Shown: positions 1 through 6,967, counted from the first letter of the stretch. The stretch: 17,337 bases of DNA from DATBFX01 sp034667245 (GCA_034667245.1 JAXDKI010000174.1:1-17337), one strand, 5' to 3'. Notes: a model not told the origin generated them from the letters alone. A program made the numbers and translations.

Positions 1-285
1 AAGATCATCTGGGTCCACGTGCTCCGGAACGCCCTGCCGCCGATCATCGCCCTGGCCGGCGTGATGCTCCGGACCCTCCTCGGCTACACCCTGATCGTCG
101 AGACGATCTTCCGCTGGCCGGGACTTGGCTACCAACTCGTCAATTCGGTGCTGAAACGCGACTACACGGTGGCGCAGACGCTGGCGATCCTGCTGACGGT
201 CGCGGTCATCCTCTTCAATCTCCTCGCCGACATTGGCCAGCAATGGGCAGACCCTCGTGTCCGCCAGGGAGCCAAGACCGGATGA
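1..285 (+). CDS. Oligopeptide/dipeptide ABC transporter permease, DppB-like (3' end only)
   Basis: This is the C-terminal part of an inner-membrane permease of the DppB/OppB type, and the 5' end lies outside the window. The open frame starts at base 1 (KIIWVHVLRNALPPI...) inside the cytoplasmic EAA loop that docks on the ATPase. Two hydrophobic segments follow, separated by the family-typical ETIFRWPGLGYQLVNSV stretch, and the protein ends LLADIGQQWADPRVRQ, the usual tail LxDxxYxxxDPRxR. The stop (283-285) overlaps the ATG of the next permease by four bases (ATGA), as in coupled dpp/opp operons. The matching binding protein is presumably upstream and out of sight. The substrate (dipeptide, oligopeptide, nickel or other) cannot be told from this fragment. 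Confidence 0.92.
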   Translation, partial: KIIWVHVLRNALPPIIALAGVMLRTLLGYTLIVETIFRWPGLGYQLVNSVLKRDYTVAQTLAILLTVAVILFNLLADIGQQWADPRVRQGAKTG

Positions 286-1211
286 GCGCGGGCGGGACGT
301 ACGAACTGACAGTCGGTGTGGAGACGGAGGTTGTACCGGACGGAGCGCCGGGCCGCACCCTGGGCGACAAGCTGGCGCCGCTGGTGGCGAACAAGCTGGC
401 ACTCCTTGGTGGTTTGCTGACCATCGCCTTCCTCGTCCTGGGTCTCGTCGGCCTCCTCATCGTCAGCCGGCAGGAGTGGCAGCACCTCTACCTCGACCAG
501 AACGTGCGCCGGACGTTGATCCTCCCCTTCGAGGAGGGGACCTTCCTGGGGACCGACAACCTGGGTCGGAGCATGGTCTGGCGACTCGTCGCCGGGACAG
601 GTATCTCCCTCGGCGCGGGCCTCGCGGTGACGGCCATCTCGATGTCGGTCGGGATGGCCCTCGGTTCGCTGGCCGGGTACGTCGGCGGGTTGACGGACCG
701 CCTCATCAGCGCCTTGATCGACCTCACCTGGGGTTTCCCGGTCATCCTCGTCGCCGTCATCTTCGTCGGCATGCTGGAGCCGGGCTTGACGGCCGTCATC
801 CTCGCCATCAGCGTCGTCAACTGGGCCGGCTACGCCCGGATCGTCCGCGCCCAGACGCTCTCGCTAAAGGGGCGTGCCTTCGTCGAAGCGGCACGTGCCC
901 TCGGCGTACCACGCTGGAAGATCGTGCTGCGCCACCTCATCCCGAACATGCTCGGCACGACCCTCGTGATGGCGTCGTACTACATCGCCGTCACCGTCAT
1001 CGCCGAGGCCGGCTTGTCGTTTATCGGTCTTGGCGCGCAGCCGCCGACGCCGAGCCTCGGTCAGATGGTCTCGAACGGCCGCAGCTTCCTGAGCAAGGAC
1101 CCCTGGATCGTCATCCTCCCCGGCGGGACAATCGCTCTCCTGGTCCTGGCCCTCAACACCCTCGGTGACGGCCTGCGCGATATCTTCGACCCCCGACTGC
1201 GACGGTGGTGA
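282..1211 (+). CDS. Oligopeptide/dipeptide ABC transporter permease, DppC-like
   Basis: This 309-residue protein is the second membrane subunit of the peptide-type importer. I chose the ATG at 282 because it overlaps the upstream stop (ATGA) and has AGGGAG at 266-271. An in-frame start at 243 would lie deep in the upstream gene. A first membrane helix (LALLGGLLTIAFLVLGLVGLLIV) is followed by a periplasmic loop containing FLGTDNLGRSMVWRLV, the DppC hallmark (GTDxxGRDxxSRxxxG). The EAA loop is GRAFVEAARALGVPRWKIV, followed by the LRHLIPN motif. The last third (EAGLSFIGLGAQPPTPSLG) and the tail GDGLRDIFDPRLR are also family signatures. The DppD-like ATPase follows two bases after the stop. Confident for family, not for substrate. 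Confidence 0.96.
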   Translation: MSAGGTYELTVGVETEVVPDGAPGRTLGDKLAPLVANKLALLGGLLTIAFLVLGLVGLLIVSRQEWQHLYLDQNVRRTLILPFEEGTFLGTDNLGRSMVWRLVAGTGISLGAGLAVTAISMSVGMALGSLAGYVGGLTDRLISALIDLTWGFPVILVAVIFVGMLEPGLTAVILAISVVNWAGYARIVRAQTLSLKGRAFVEAARALGVPRWKIVLRHLIPNMLGTTLVMASYYIAVTVIAEAGLSFIGLGAQPPTPSLGQMVSNGRSFLSKDPWIVILPGGTIALLVLALNTLGDGLRDIFDPRLRRW

Positions 1212-1213
1212 AC

Positions 1214-2317
1214 ATGACGTCTCCTCACCCTCTGACCGCGTCTCCCGCTACGCAAGAGAAGGGAAACCGGGACCATAAAGACGCACCCCTCTCCCGCAGA
1301 GCGGGCGGGGTGCCCTCTGGGCCGCGGTTGGGGGTGAGGGTCGATACCCCCCTCCTCACCGTCGACAACCTCACCACCGTCATCCACGCCCGTCGTCGCA
1401 CCCTCCGCGCCGTCGATCGCGTCTCCTTCACCGTCAACCGCGGCGAAATTCTCGGACTGGTCGGCGAGAGCGGCTGCGGCAAATCGATGACGGCGCTCTC
1501 GCTCATGCGGTTGTTACCGCCGGGGGCGGCGGTCGCCGAAGGGTCGGTACGGTTCGACGGGCGCGACCTGCTCCGCCTGAACGGCGGCGAGATCCGAAAG
1601 GTGCGCGGCAACGACGTCTCGATGGTCTTCCAGGAACCGATGACCGCCCTCGATCCTGCCTTTACGGTGGGATCGCAGATTGCCGAGGTCGTGCGGGCGC
1701 ACACGAAAGTCGGGGCCGAGGAGGCGCGGACACGTGCCGTGGCGATGCTCGATCGGCTCGGCATCCCGAACGCGGCGCGGCGGATCGACGACTACCCCCA
1801 CCAGTTCTCCGGCGGTATGCGGCAGCGCGTCATGCTGGCGCTGGCACTGGTGATGAACCCGAAGCTGCTCCTGGCCGACGAGCCGACGACCGCGCTCGAC
1901 GTCACCATCCAGGCCCAAATCCTCGACCTGATCGCCGATCTCCGGCGGGAGCTCGGGTTGAGCGTGATCCTGATCACCCACAACCTCGGCGTCGTCAACG
2001 AGATCGCCGATCGCGTCGCCGTGATGTACGCGGGGGAGATCGTCGAGATCGGGACGACCCGGCAGATCTTCGAGAATCCGCAACACCCCTACACCCAAGG
2101 ATTGCTCAAGAGCATGCCGTACCTGGTATCGCGGCAGGCGACGTTGCACGTCATCCCCGGCCGCGTCCCGGAACTCTGGGCGATGCCGGCCGCCTGCCGC
2201 TTCGCCGCTCGTTGTTCTAACCGAATCGCGCCGTGCGTCGAAACGCACCCGGACCTCGCGAGGATCGAGACCGACCATGACCTCCGCTGCTACAACCCCA
2301 CACCCTTCGTCCGCTGA
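1214..2317 (+). CDS. Peptide-type ABC transporter ATP-binding protein, DppD-like, with a repeat-encoded N-terminal extension
   Basis: This 367-residue ATPase (from ATG 1214) energises the adjacent permeases. It has Walker A GESGCGKS (res. 84-91), Q-loop VFQEPMTALDP (near 140), signature FSGGMRQR (198-205), Walker B LLLADEPTTALD and H-loop ITHN (His 256). The C-terminal oligopeptide-transporter domain contains HPYTQGLL and four cysteines (CRFAARC, then two more), seen in DppD-like proteins. The normal N-terminus would begin close to TPLLTVDNLT. Here about 40 residues precede it, encoded by an inverted-repeat element at 1223-1340. The start is uncertain: GTG 1205, ATG 1214 (GGTGG 5 nt upstream) or GTG 1334, just inside the element's end, which would leave the extension untranslated. 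The coding region overlaps the next gene by 41 bp. Confidence 0.94.
   Translation: MTSPHPLTASPATQEKGNRDHKDAPLSRRAGGVPSGPRLGVRVDTPLLTVDNLTTVIHARRRTLRAVDRVSFTVNRGEILGLVGESGCGKSMTALSLMRLLPPGAAVAEGSVRFDGRDLLRLNGGEIRKVRGNDVSMVFQEPMTALDPAFTVGSQIAEVVRAHTKVGAEEARTRAVAMLDRLGIPNAARRIDDYPHQFSGGMRQRVMLALALVMNPKLLLADEPTTALDVTIQAQILDLIADLRRELGLSVILITHNLGVVNEIADRVAVMYAGEIVEIGTTRQIFENPQHPYTQGLLKSMPYLVSRQATLHVIPGRVPELWAMPAACRFAARCSNRIAPCVETHPDLARIETDHDLRCYNPTPFVR
1223..1340. repeat. Short inverted-repeat element in the 5' end of the DppD-like gene
   Basis: The outer ends are imperfectly complementary: 1223-1240 reads CCTCACCCTCTGACCGCG and 1322-1340 reads CCGCGGTTGGGGGTGAGGG. A second, inner palindrome lies at about 1284-1311 (CCCCTCTCCCGC, AGA, GCGGGCGGGG). 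The length of about 118 bp is nearly a multiple of three, the frame stays open, and the encoded peptide is low-complexity (PLSRRAGGVPSGPRLG). The same layout, a C-rich palindrome followed by a GGGGGTG block, occurs inside the hydrolase gene at 3732-3770. It resembles REP/BIME-like extragenic palindromes; no transposase is encoded. Confidence 0.72.
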
Positions 2318-3305
2318 CCCACTCGTCGCGGTCCAGGGCTTGTCCAAGCGATTCCCGGTCGCCTGGGACTTCTTCGGCCGCGCCACGAAGTGGGTCTCGG
2401 CCGTCGACGACGTCTCGCTCGACGTGCAGCAGGGCGAGACGCTCGCACTCGTCGGCGAATCCGGCTCCGGCAAATCGACCCTCGCTCGCCTCGTCCTCCG
2501 CCTGATCGACGCCTCAAGTGGGAGCGTCCGGTTTCATGGCGAGGATGTGTTGGCGCTCTCGGCGAAGGAGTTACGGCATTTCCGGCAGCAGGCACAAATC
2601 ATTTTCCAGGACCCGTTCGACTCGCTCGACCCGCGCATGAAGGCGACCGCGATCGTCGCCGAGGGGATGGGGCACCTCGGTCTCGGTAAGCAGGCGCAGA
2701 AAGCCCGGGTCGCGGAGCTGCTCCATCTCGTGCACCTCCCGACCGACGCCGGCGAGCGCTTTCCCCACGAGTTCTCCGGTGGGCAACGGCAACGCCTCAG
2801 CATTGCCCGCGCCCTGGCGGTCGATCCGACATTCATCGTCGCCGACGAACCGGTCAGCGCCCTCGACGTCTCGATGCAGAGTCAGATCCTCAACCTGATG
2901 CGCGAACTGCAAGACCGCCTCGGTCTCACCTATCTCTTCATCAGCCACGACATGAGCGTGGTCCGGCACATGGCCGATCGCGTCGCCGTCATGTACCTCG
3001 GCAAACTCGTCGAGGTCGCGCCGGCCGAGGAGTTGTTTCGCAACCCGCTCCACCCCTACACCCAGGCGCTCCTCTCCTCCGTCCCGTCGCTGCTGAAGGG
3101 GCGACCGGCCGGACGAATCCACCTGCCGGGTGAAGCCAGCGCGAACGACGCTCGCCCGGCCTGCCGCTTCGCCGGTCGCTGCTTCCGCGCCCTCGACCTC
3201 TGTCGACAAGAGGTGCCACCGCTTGAGCCGATCGCTCCCGGATCAGACCATTGGGTCGCCTGTTTCAACTCGGCGCCGATGCCCGCCGACCTGGCCGTCG
3301 CGTGA
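2277..3305 (+). CDS. Peptide-type ABC transporter ATP-binding protein, DppF-like
   Basis: This 342-residue second ATPase of the peptide importer pairs with the DppD-like subunit. Walker A is GESGSGKST (res. 60-68), Q-loop IIFQDPFDSLDPR, signature FSGGQRQRLSIARAL (from 166), Walker B FIVADEPVSALD (from 186) and H-loop FISHD (His 224). The C-terminal extension has HPYTQALLSSVP and four cysteines (CRFAGRC, C, C), as in OppF/DppF proteins. ATG 2277 lies 41 bp inside the preceding gene; no better start is seen before the conserved PLVAVQGLSKRF. The stop (3303-3305) overlaps the GTG of the downstream hydrolase (GTGA), so the hydrolase is probably made at a coupled rate. Confidence 0.95.
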   Translation: MTSAATTPHPSSADPLVAVQGLSKRFPVAWDFFGRATKWVSAVDDVSLDVQQGETLALVGESGSGKSTLARLVLRLIDASSGSVRFHGEDVLALSAKELRHFRQQAQIIFQDPFDSLDPRMKATAIVAEGMGHLGLGKQAQKARVAELLHLVHLPTDAGERFPHEFSGGQRQRLSIARALAVDPTFIVADEPVSALDVSMQSQILNLMRELQDRLGLTYLFISHDMSVVRHMADRVAVMYLGKLVEVAPAEELFRNPLHPYTQALLSSVPSLLKGRPAGRIHLPGEASANDARPACRFAGRCFRALDLCRQEVPPLEPIAPGSDHWVACFNSAPMPADLAVA

Positions 3306-4096
3306 CGCCCTCCCCGGTCGAGATCGCCGCCGCTGACGGCTGCATCCTGCGCGGCCAACTCTGGCCGGCCGCGTCCGATTGGGTCATCCTGCTCCACGAT
3401 GTCGGCTCGGACGAAGACCTCGATCGCTGGCGCCCGCTTGTTTCCTCGTTGCTCGCCGAAAGCCTCTCGGTCCTCGCCGTCGACCTGCGCGGCCATGGCG
3501 CGTCAGACGGCGAGTGGCGAGCGGACGAGGCGGTGGACGACGTCACCGCGATCGTTCGGTTCACGCGCACACGAGGCGCCCGCTTCGTTGTCGTCGTCGT
3601 AGAGGGGGCGAGCGCCCTGAGCGCGTTGTGGGCGTTGGAGCGCGGGTCGGTGGACGGGACCGTGCTGCTCTCGGCGACGCAAGTCGGCGTTGCTGGGGGA
3701 ATGGAAGAGGAATCCACGTCCGCGAAGGCTTCCCCTCCCCCAACGTTTGGGGAGGGGCCGGGGGTGGGGGCAATCCCTGCTCCGCTTCCCCGCGGCCCCG
3801 GCATCCCGAAGCTCTTCATCGTCGGCGCCCACGACCGTGAGGCCCACGAGACGACCGGCCGTCTGCGCGCCGCGTCGATCGGATGGGCATTGGTCGTCAC
3901 CCTTCCGACCGATGAGCACGGAACCGCCCTCCTCGAGGGCACGTGGCTCGGGCATATCAGTGAGCACATCCTGGGTTTCGTCCGCGAGCGGCGCTACCTG
4001 GCAAGGCAGGACGCACCCGAGGTCGGTGCTCCGGTGGGTGCGGCGGATCGGTTCCTCGCACAGTTGGGCGTCATGCGGAAAGGAGACGGGAAATGA
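3302..4096 (+). CDS. Alpha/beta hydrolase-like protein with an in-frame palindromic insert
   Basis: This protein has about 264 residues from GTG 3302, which overlaps the DppF-like stop (GTGA). An in-frame ATG at 3251 lies inside the upstream gene. Visible fold markers are the oxyanion strand VILLHDVGSDEDLDRW, the strand and turn VLAVDLRGHGASDG, a nucleophile-elbow candidate EGASALSAL (Ser about 104), the acid strand LFIVGAHD (Asp about 178) and DEHGTALLEG (His about 206). The elbow is G-A-S-A-L rather than GxSxG, so activity is uncertain. Between elbow and acid strand, residues about 133-165 are Pro/Gly-rich and coded by the palindrome at 3732-3757. Its place behind a peptide importer suggests action on an imported compound, but the substrate is unknown. 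The stop overlaps the ATG of the EthD-like gene. Confidence 0.8.
   Translation: MTPSPVEIAAADGCILRGQLWPAASDWVILLHDVGSDEDLDRWRPLVSSLLAESLSVLAVDLRGHGASDGEWRADEAVDDVTAIVRFTRTRGARFVVVVVEGASALSALWALERGSVDGTVLLSATQVGVAGGMEEESTSAKASPPPTFGEGPGVGAIPAPLPRGPGIPKLFIVGAHDREAHETTGRLRAASIGWALVVTLPTDEHGTALLEGTWLGHISEHILGFVRERRYLARQDAPEVGAPVGAADRFLAQLGVMRKGDGK
3732..3757. repeat. Palindromic repeat inside the hydrolase-like gene
   Basis: The arms CCCCTCCCC (3732-3740) and GGGGAGGGG (3749-3757) flank an AACGTT centre, making a 26-nt near-perfect palindrome with one mismatched pair. It is followed by GGGGGTGGGGG at 3760-3770. The reading frame is preserved and codes for the Pro/Gly-rich segment PPPTFGEGPGVG. 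A weaker outer complementarity (around 3695-3709 and 3782-3791) may mark the element's full extent. It shares architecture with the repeat at 1223-1340. Confidence 0.75.
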
Positions 4097-4446
4097 TCAA
4101 GGCGATCGGCACGGCCTATCGGCGCGAAGACTTCACGCCCGAGGAGTTCATGCGGTACTGGCTCGAAGTCCACGCGCCGATCTCCGCCAAGGCGCCGGGA
4201 CTGCGCGGCTACGTCGTTTCCGAGGTCATCCGCAAGGTGCAAGGCGAACTCGAAACCGAGGCATTCGTCGAGCAATGGTTCGACGACGAGGAAGCCGTGC
4301 AACGAGCGGGCGAGTCACCGGAGCTCGCGGCGGCCTGGGAAGACGTGCCCCGCTACGCGAAGACGACGGGGACATTTTGGCTCGTCAAGGAGCACATCAT
4401 CATCCCGCCGCCTCCTCGCGGTCCCGGGCTGCTGCGCGATAAATAG
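4093..4446 (+). CDS. EthD-like dimeric alpha+beta barrel protein
   Basis: This 117-residue cytoplasmic protein reads like the EthD family (ferredoxin-like, dimeric alpha/beta barrel). The N-terminal strand MIKAIGTAYRR leads into the typical FTPEEFMRYWLEVHAPISAKAPGLRGYV, with the conserved FxxYWxxxHAP motif. A second strand and helix follow (AFVEQWFDDEEAVQRA), and the tail TFWLVKEHIIIPPP also fits. The start ATG 4093 overlaps the upstream stop (ATGA), with AGGAG at 4081-4085 and 7 nt spacing. It is the last gene of the operon; two hairpins follow at 4497-4559. Members often have oxygenase- or decarboxylase-linked roles, but none is proven for this one. Confidence 0.85.
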   Translation: MIKAIGTAYRREDFTPEEFMRYWLEVHAPISAKAPGLRGYVVSEVIRKVQGELETEAFVEQWFDDEEAVQRAGESPELAAAWEDVPRYAKTTGTFWLVKEHIIIPPPPRGPGLLRDK

Positions 4447-4496
4447 TCACCACGGGCCATCGCCTCCAAGACGGTGGCCGAGAGGCCGTCGTGCCC

Positions 4497-4534
4497 GTCG
4501 CTGCCGTCGGGGTGGGGACCTCGACGGCAGCGAC
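4497..4534 (+). terminator. 13-bp perfect stem-loop after the peptide-transporter operon
   Basis: GTCGCTGCCGTCG (4497-4509) is exactly complementary to CGACGGCAGCGAC (4522-4534) around a 12-nt loop. It sits 50 bp past the last operon stop and has no T-run, so it could be a Rho-assisted terminator, a 3'-end stabiliser, or both. Its last base is shared with the first base of the next hairpin. Confidence 0.55.
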
Positions 4535-4559
4535 CGAGATCCGGCGCATCTGATCTCGG
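4534..4559 (+). terminator. Second 8-bp stem-loop abutting the first
   Basis: CCGAGATC (4534-4541) pairs perfectly with GATCTCGG (4552-4559) around a 10-nt loop. It directly abuts the 13-bp hairpin, giving two stacked stem-loops. No T-run follows, so its role as a terminator is an inference from position. Confidence 0.45.
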
Positions 4560-4830
4560 TTCGTGGCCGGAGATTCGTGCAAAGCAGCCAAAGACTAGGC
4601 TAGCCGACCAAAGAATGGGTCGCTTTTTTCACCCCATCAGCTATTGTCCGAGACGTTCCGCGGGCCGATCATGGAGTACACTTTCGGATAGGTTGCACGA
4701 CCGTGTCCGCCGATCGTCGACCGCGTCCCGCTCTCATCGGGACGTCACTCCGGGGGAAGTCTGGTCCTCCGCTGCCGGTATCCCATGCTGGTTACGAGGG
4801 GCTGAAGTTCTCAGGCAGGGAGAGCCGATC

Positions 4831-5169
4831 ATGATCACGGCCCGTCAGCTCGCTCGCGCGTACGATCTTTCGGTCGCATCCCTCTGGCGCGGCGACGCGC
4901 CTGACCAATCGCTGATCGCCTGGCTGGCTCGCTATCGGGTCACCGATCCGTTGCCCGAGCCACAGACGACGCCCGAGGCGGTGAGCCTCCTCGGCGGGGG
5001 CGGTTCTGGCATCCGCTGGTACTCGACGCCGACCGCGGTCGTCGGTTTCGCCACCGGCCACCCAGCCGTCTGCTACCGCATCCCCATCGGATCGGAACTC
5101 CCGACGGCCGGCGACACAACCGTGCGTGAACCGCTGATGCCGGTCGACCTCGTCGCAGCCTCGATGTAG
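4831..5169 (+). CDS. Hypothetical protein (112 aa)
   Basis: I do not recognise this protein. ATG 4831 has AGGGAG about 8 nt upstream (within 4817-4823). The frame is open upstream to about 4474, but that part is Arg/Ser/Pro-rich and overlaps the hairpin region, so I reject the longer form. The N-terminus (MITARQLARAYDLSVASLWRG) looks like a helix with a helix-turn-helix-like flavour, but too little is present to claim DNA binding. A Pro-rich linker (res. about 41-50) leads to a Gly-rich turn (LLGGGGSG) and a probable beta region (IRWYSTPTAVVGFATGHPAV, then CYRIPIG). There is no signal peptide or membrane segment. It stands alone between the peptide operon and the sugar-importer promoter. Confidence 0.6.
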   Translation: MITARQLARAYDLSVASLWRGDAPDQSLIAWLARYRVTDPLPEPQTTPEAVSLLGGGGSGIRWYSTPTAVVGFATGHPAVCYRIPIGSELPTAGDTTVREPLMPVDLVAASM

Positions 5170-5449
5170 CAAGCAGGAGGGGCTGATAGCCGATACTCAT
5201 GGGGAACTGCCGAGTCCGGTAACGTCCGTTCATACCCATGGTTACGGATAGCCGGACAATGCTATCGGCTGTTGGCCCGTCCCCTGAAACCGCGTGTTGC
5301 CCAGCTTGACACCTTCTGGCCCCCTCCATACAATCCCGGTCACCCACACAGCGGACGCGCGACATTTGGGTCGCGACCACTCGTGTTGTAATTGCGCCCT
5401 ACCGCGCGGCAGGGTGAGCAATGTACCGGGCAATGTAGGAGGAGGCACC
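5170..5449 (+). other. Leader region of the sugar-importer operon
   Basis: These 280 bp hold the sigma-70-like promoter at 5306-5334 and a strong ribosome binding site (AGGAGGAGG, 5437-5445). Upstream of the promoter, AGCCGATA (5188-5195) and TATCGGCT (5263-5270) could pair, and GGTAAC (5218-5223) could pair with GTTAC at about 5251-5255. These could be an operator-like or terminator structure for the preceding gene. No regulator gene is nearby, so the control mechanism is not visible. Confidence 0.5.
5306..5334 (+). promoter_or_regulatory. Sigma-70-type promoter for the sugar-importer operon
   Basis: TTGACA at 5306-5311 (perfect -35) is followed, after exactly 17 nt, by TACAAT at 5329-5334 (5 of 6 matches to TATAAT). 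The predicted transcript start near 5341 leaves about 110 nt of leader before the GTG at 5450. This also argues against the in-frame start at 5294, which lies upstream of the promoter. Confidence 0.72.
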
Positions 5450-6859
5450 GTGGCCGAGAACACTGAAGTTCGGGAGCTTTGGCGTGACGCCCTGACCGGC
5501 AAGATCAGCCGGCGTGACGTCATGCGACGCGGTTTAGCGCTGGGTCTCAGCGCGCCCGTTCTCGCCGCCCTGGCTCAGGAGACGGTCCGTGGCACGCTGG
5601 CCGCCACGGAAGGCACATTGAGCGTCACCTACTATCAGTGGATCGTCCAGAACCATCCGACCCTCGAGCGGGATTTCAACCCGGAATTTACCAAGACGCT
5701 CGAAGCCCAGGGCATGAAGCTCAACGCCGAGGTCGCCCCAGTCGAAGGCTTCGGGTTCGAGCGCTTCCTCGCCGAGGCACAGAAGCAGGACAGCACGTGG
5801 GACTTTTATCTCGGCGTCACGCCGTTCCTCGAGATGATCCAGCTCGCGGATTCAGGCACGATCGAGCCGTGGGATGAGTACCTTCCCGCTGGTCTTCTCG
5901 ACGACCTTCCGACGTCGATCAAAGACGAGGGAACGTACAAGGATAAGTTCTACGTTTGGCCGTTCCTGCTCGACGTCATCGTCCAGGGTTGGAACGCCGA
6001 GCAGGTTGCCAAGGCTGGTCTCGACCCTGAGGTGGCGCCGAAGAACTGGGACGAGTTCATCGCCAATGCCACGAAGGTCAAGGAGAGCGGCGCTGCTCGT
6101 TTCGGTGCCACCTTCGACCGGCACCCCTGGCGGTCGCTGATCCCGATCACCCACAGCATCAAAACCGACGTCTACGACCCGACGACGGGTATCTTCCTCT
6201 GGAACAGCGACGAGGCGGTCCAGGCGCTCGAGATCATGAAGCGGATTTTCGAGGTCGCCAATCCAGACCTCGTCAATCCCGGCAACACCGATGGCGGTGT
6301 GAACGATACCCCCGACGAGCGAGCCTTCGCCGCCCAGGGCGCCTGCTACTACGTCAAGTACCAGAATGCCCACCTGCGCTTCGGCGGCACCTGGCCCGAT
6401 CCCAGTCAGATCCGCATCTCCGCCCTGCCGGTCCAGGAAGGCGGCGCCGGCGGCACGGTCTTCTGGGACACTGGCGCCGTGCTTTTCACCTACGGCAAGA
6501 ACAAACCTCAGGCTGCTGAGTACGTCAATGCATTGACCCACAATGACCTCTTCTGGCAGCGCTCGATCTCCGGCAATCCTGCCGAAGGCGAGGTCGCGCC
6601 CGTCCAACTCTGGACCTACAAGTCGCTTTGGGAGGGCTACCGCACCAGCAATCCCGAGTGGCTGCAGAACTCTCAGTGGGTCTTCAGCATCTACGACGGA
6701 TTGGACAAGGCCAAGGCGATCGCACCGAGCAAGCTAGCCTTCTCGCAGTTCACCATCGGGCTGCCGTTCTACCTCGCCTACCTGCAGGGCGAGGAATCGG
6801 ACCCGAAGGCCGCGCTGACCAAGGCGTATGACGCCGTGATGGCCGAGTACAACAAGTAG
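5450..6859 (+). CDS. Extracellular solute-binding protein, family 1 (carbohydrate type), Tat signal
   Basis: This 469-residue binding protein would capture a sugar or related solute for the two permeases downstream. The GTG at 5450 follows AGGAGGAGG (4 nt spacing). An in-frame ATG 156 bp upstream is rejected because the promoter lies between. The N-terminus has a short helix (EVRELWRDALTGKI), then SRRDVMRR and a hydrophobic run (GLALGLSAPVLAALA), read as a twin-arginine signal. No lipobox Cys is seen. The mature part has family-like features: TLSVTYYQWIVQNHP at the start, an Asn/Asp- and Trp-rich middle (YVWPFLLDVIVQGWN, KNWDEFIANATKVK) and GKNKPQAAEYVNALT near the C-terminus. The ligand cannot be named. 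The stop is followed within 9 nt by the large hairpin at 6869-6967. Confidence 0.93.
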   Translation: MAENTEVRELWRDALTGKISRRDVMRRGLALGLSAPVLAALAQETVRGTLAATEGTLSVTYYQWIVQNHPTLERDFNPEFTKTLEAQGMKLNAEVAPVEGFGFERFLAEAQKQDSTWDFYLGVTPFLEMIQLADSGTIEPWDEYLPAGLLDDLPTSIKDEGTYKDKFYVWPFLLDVIVQGWNAEQVAKAGLDPEVAPKNWDEFIANATKVKESGAARFGATFDRHPWRSLIPITHSIKTDVYDPTTGIFLWNSDEAVQALEIMKRIFEVANPDLVNPGNTDGGVNDTPDERAFAAQGACYYVKYQNAHLRFGGTWPDPSQIRISALPVQEGGAGGTVFWDTGAVLFTYGKNKPQAAEYVNALTHNDLFWQRSISGNPAEGEVAPVQLWTYKSLWEGYRTSNPEWLQNSQWVFSIYDGLDKAKAIAPSKLAFSQFTIGLPFYLAYLQGEESDPKAALTKAYDAVMAEYNK

Positions 6860-6868
6860 CCAGGCCGT

Positions 6869-6967
6869 CAGCTGTCAGCCGTCAGCCGTCAGCACTCCTC
6901 ACACCCCGGCATGGTTCCCGCGGTGGGGAACAGGAGTTGATCGCTGATGGCTGACGGCTGATCGCTG
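6869..6967. repeat. Large heptamer-type inverted repeat between binding protein and permease genes
   Basis: The left arm 6869-6899 (units GTCAGCC, GTCAGCC, GTCAGC, ending ACTCCT) is complementary to the right arm 6932-6967 (AGGAGT, then GATGGCTGACGGCTGATCGC), with a few mismatches and one short bulge. The 32-nt centre (6900-6931) contains a smaller stem of its own (CACC... with ...GGTG). It begins 9 nt after the stop and ends just before the ribosome binding site of the permease. It may stabilise the upstream mRNA or dampen readthrough, as REP elements do after malE in enterics. Confidence 0.8.

Larger units (their letters stand above)
4447..4830. other. Intergenic region with tandem hairpins and a weak T-run terminator
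   Basis: No convincing gene lies in these 384 bp; an in-frame upstream extension of the next gene is open here but has poor coding character. The region begins with two consecutive perfect stem-loops (4497-4534 and 4534-4559, listed separately). Further on, CGACC (4606-4610) and GGTCG (4619-4623) form a short stem followed by six T residues (4625-4630), which could act as a weak intrinsic terminator. I see no convincing sigma-70 promoter for the following gene in 4640-4815. Confidence 0.5.

Noticed and set aside
5294..5449. In-frame ATG extension of the sugar-binding protein
   Set aside because: The best promoter (5306-5334) lies inside the extension, the extra residues are not signal-like, and the GTG at 5450 has a near-perfect AGGAGGAGG.
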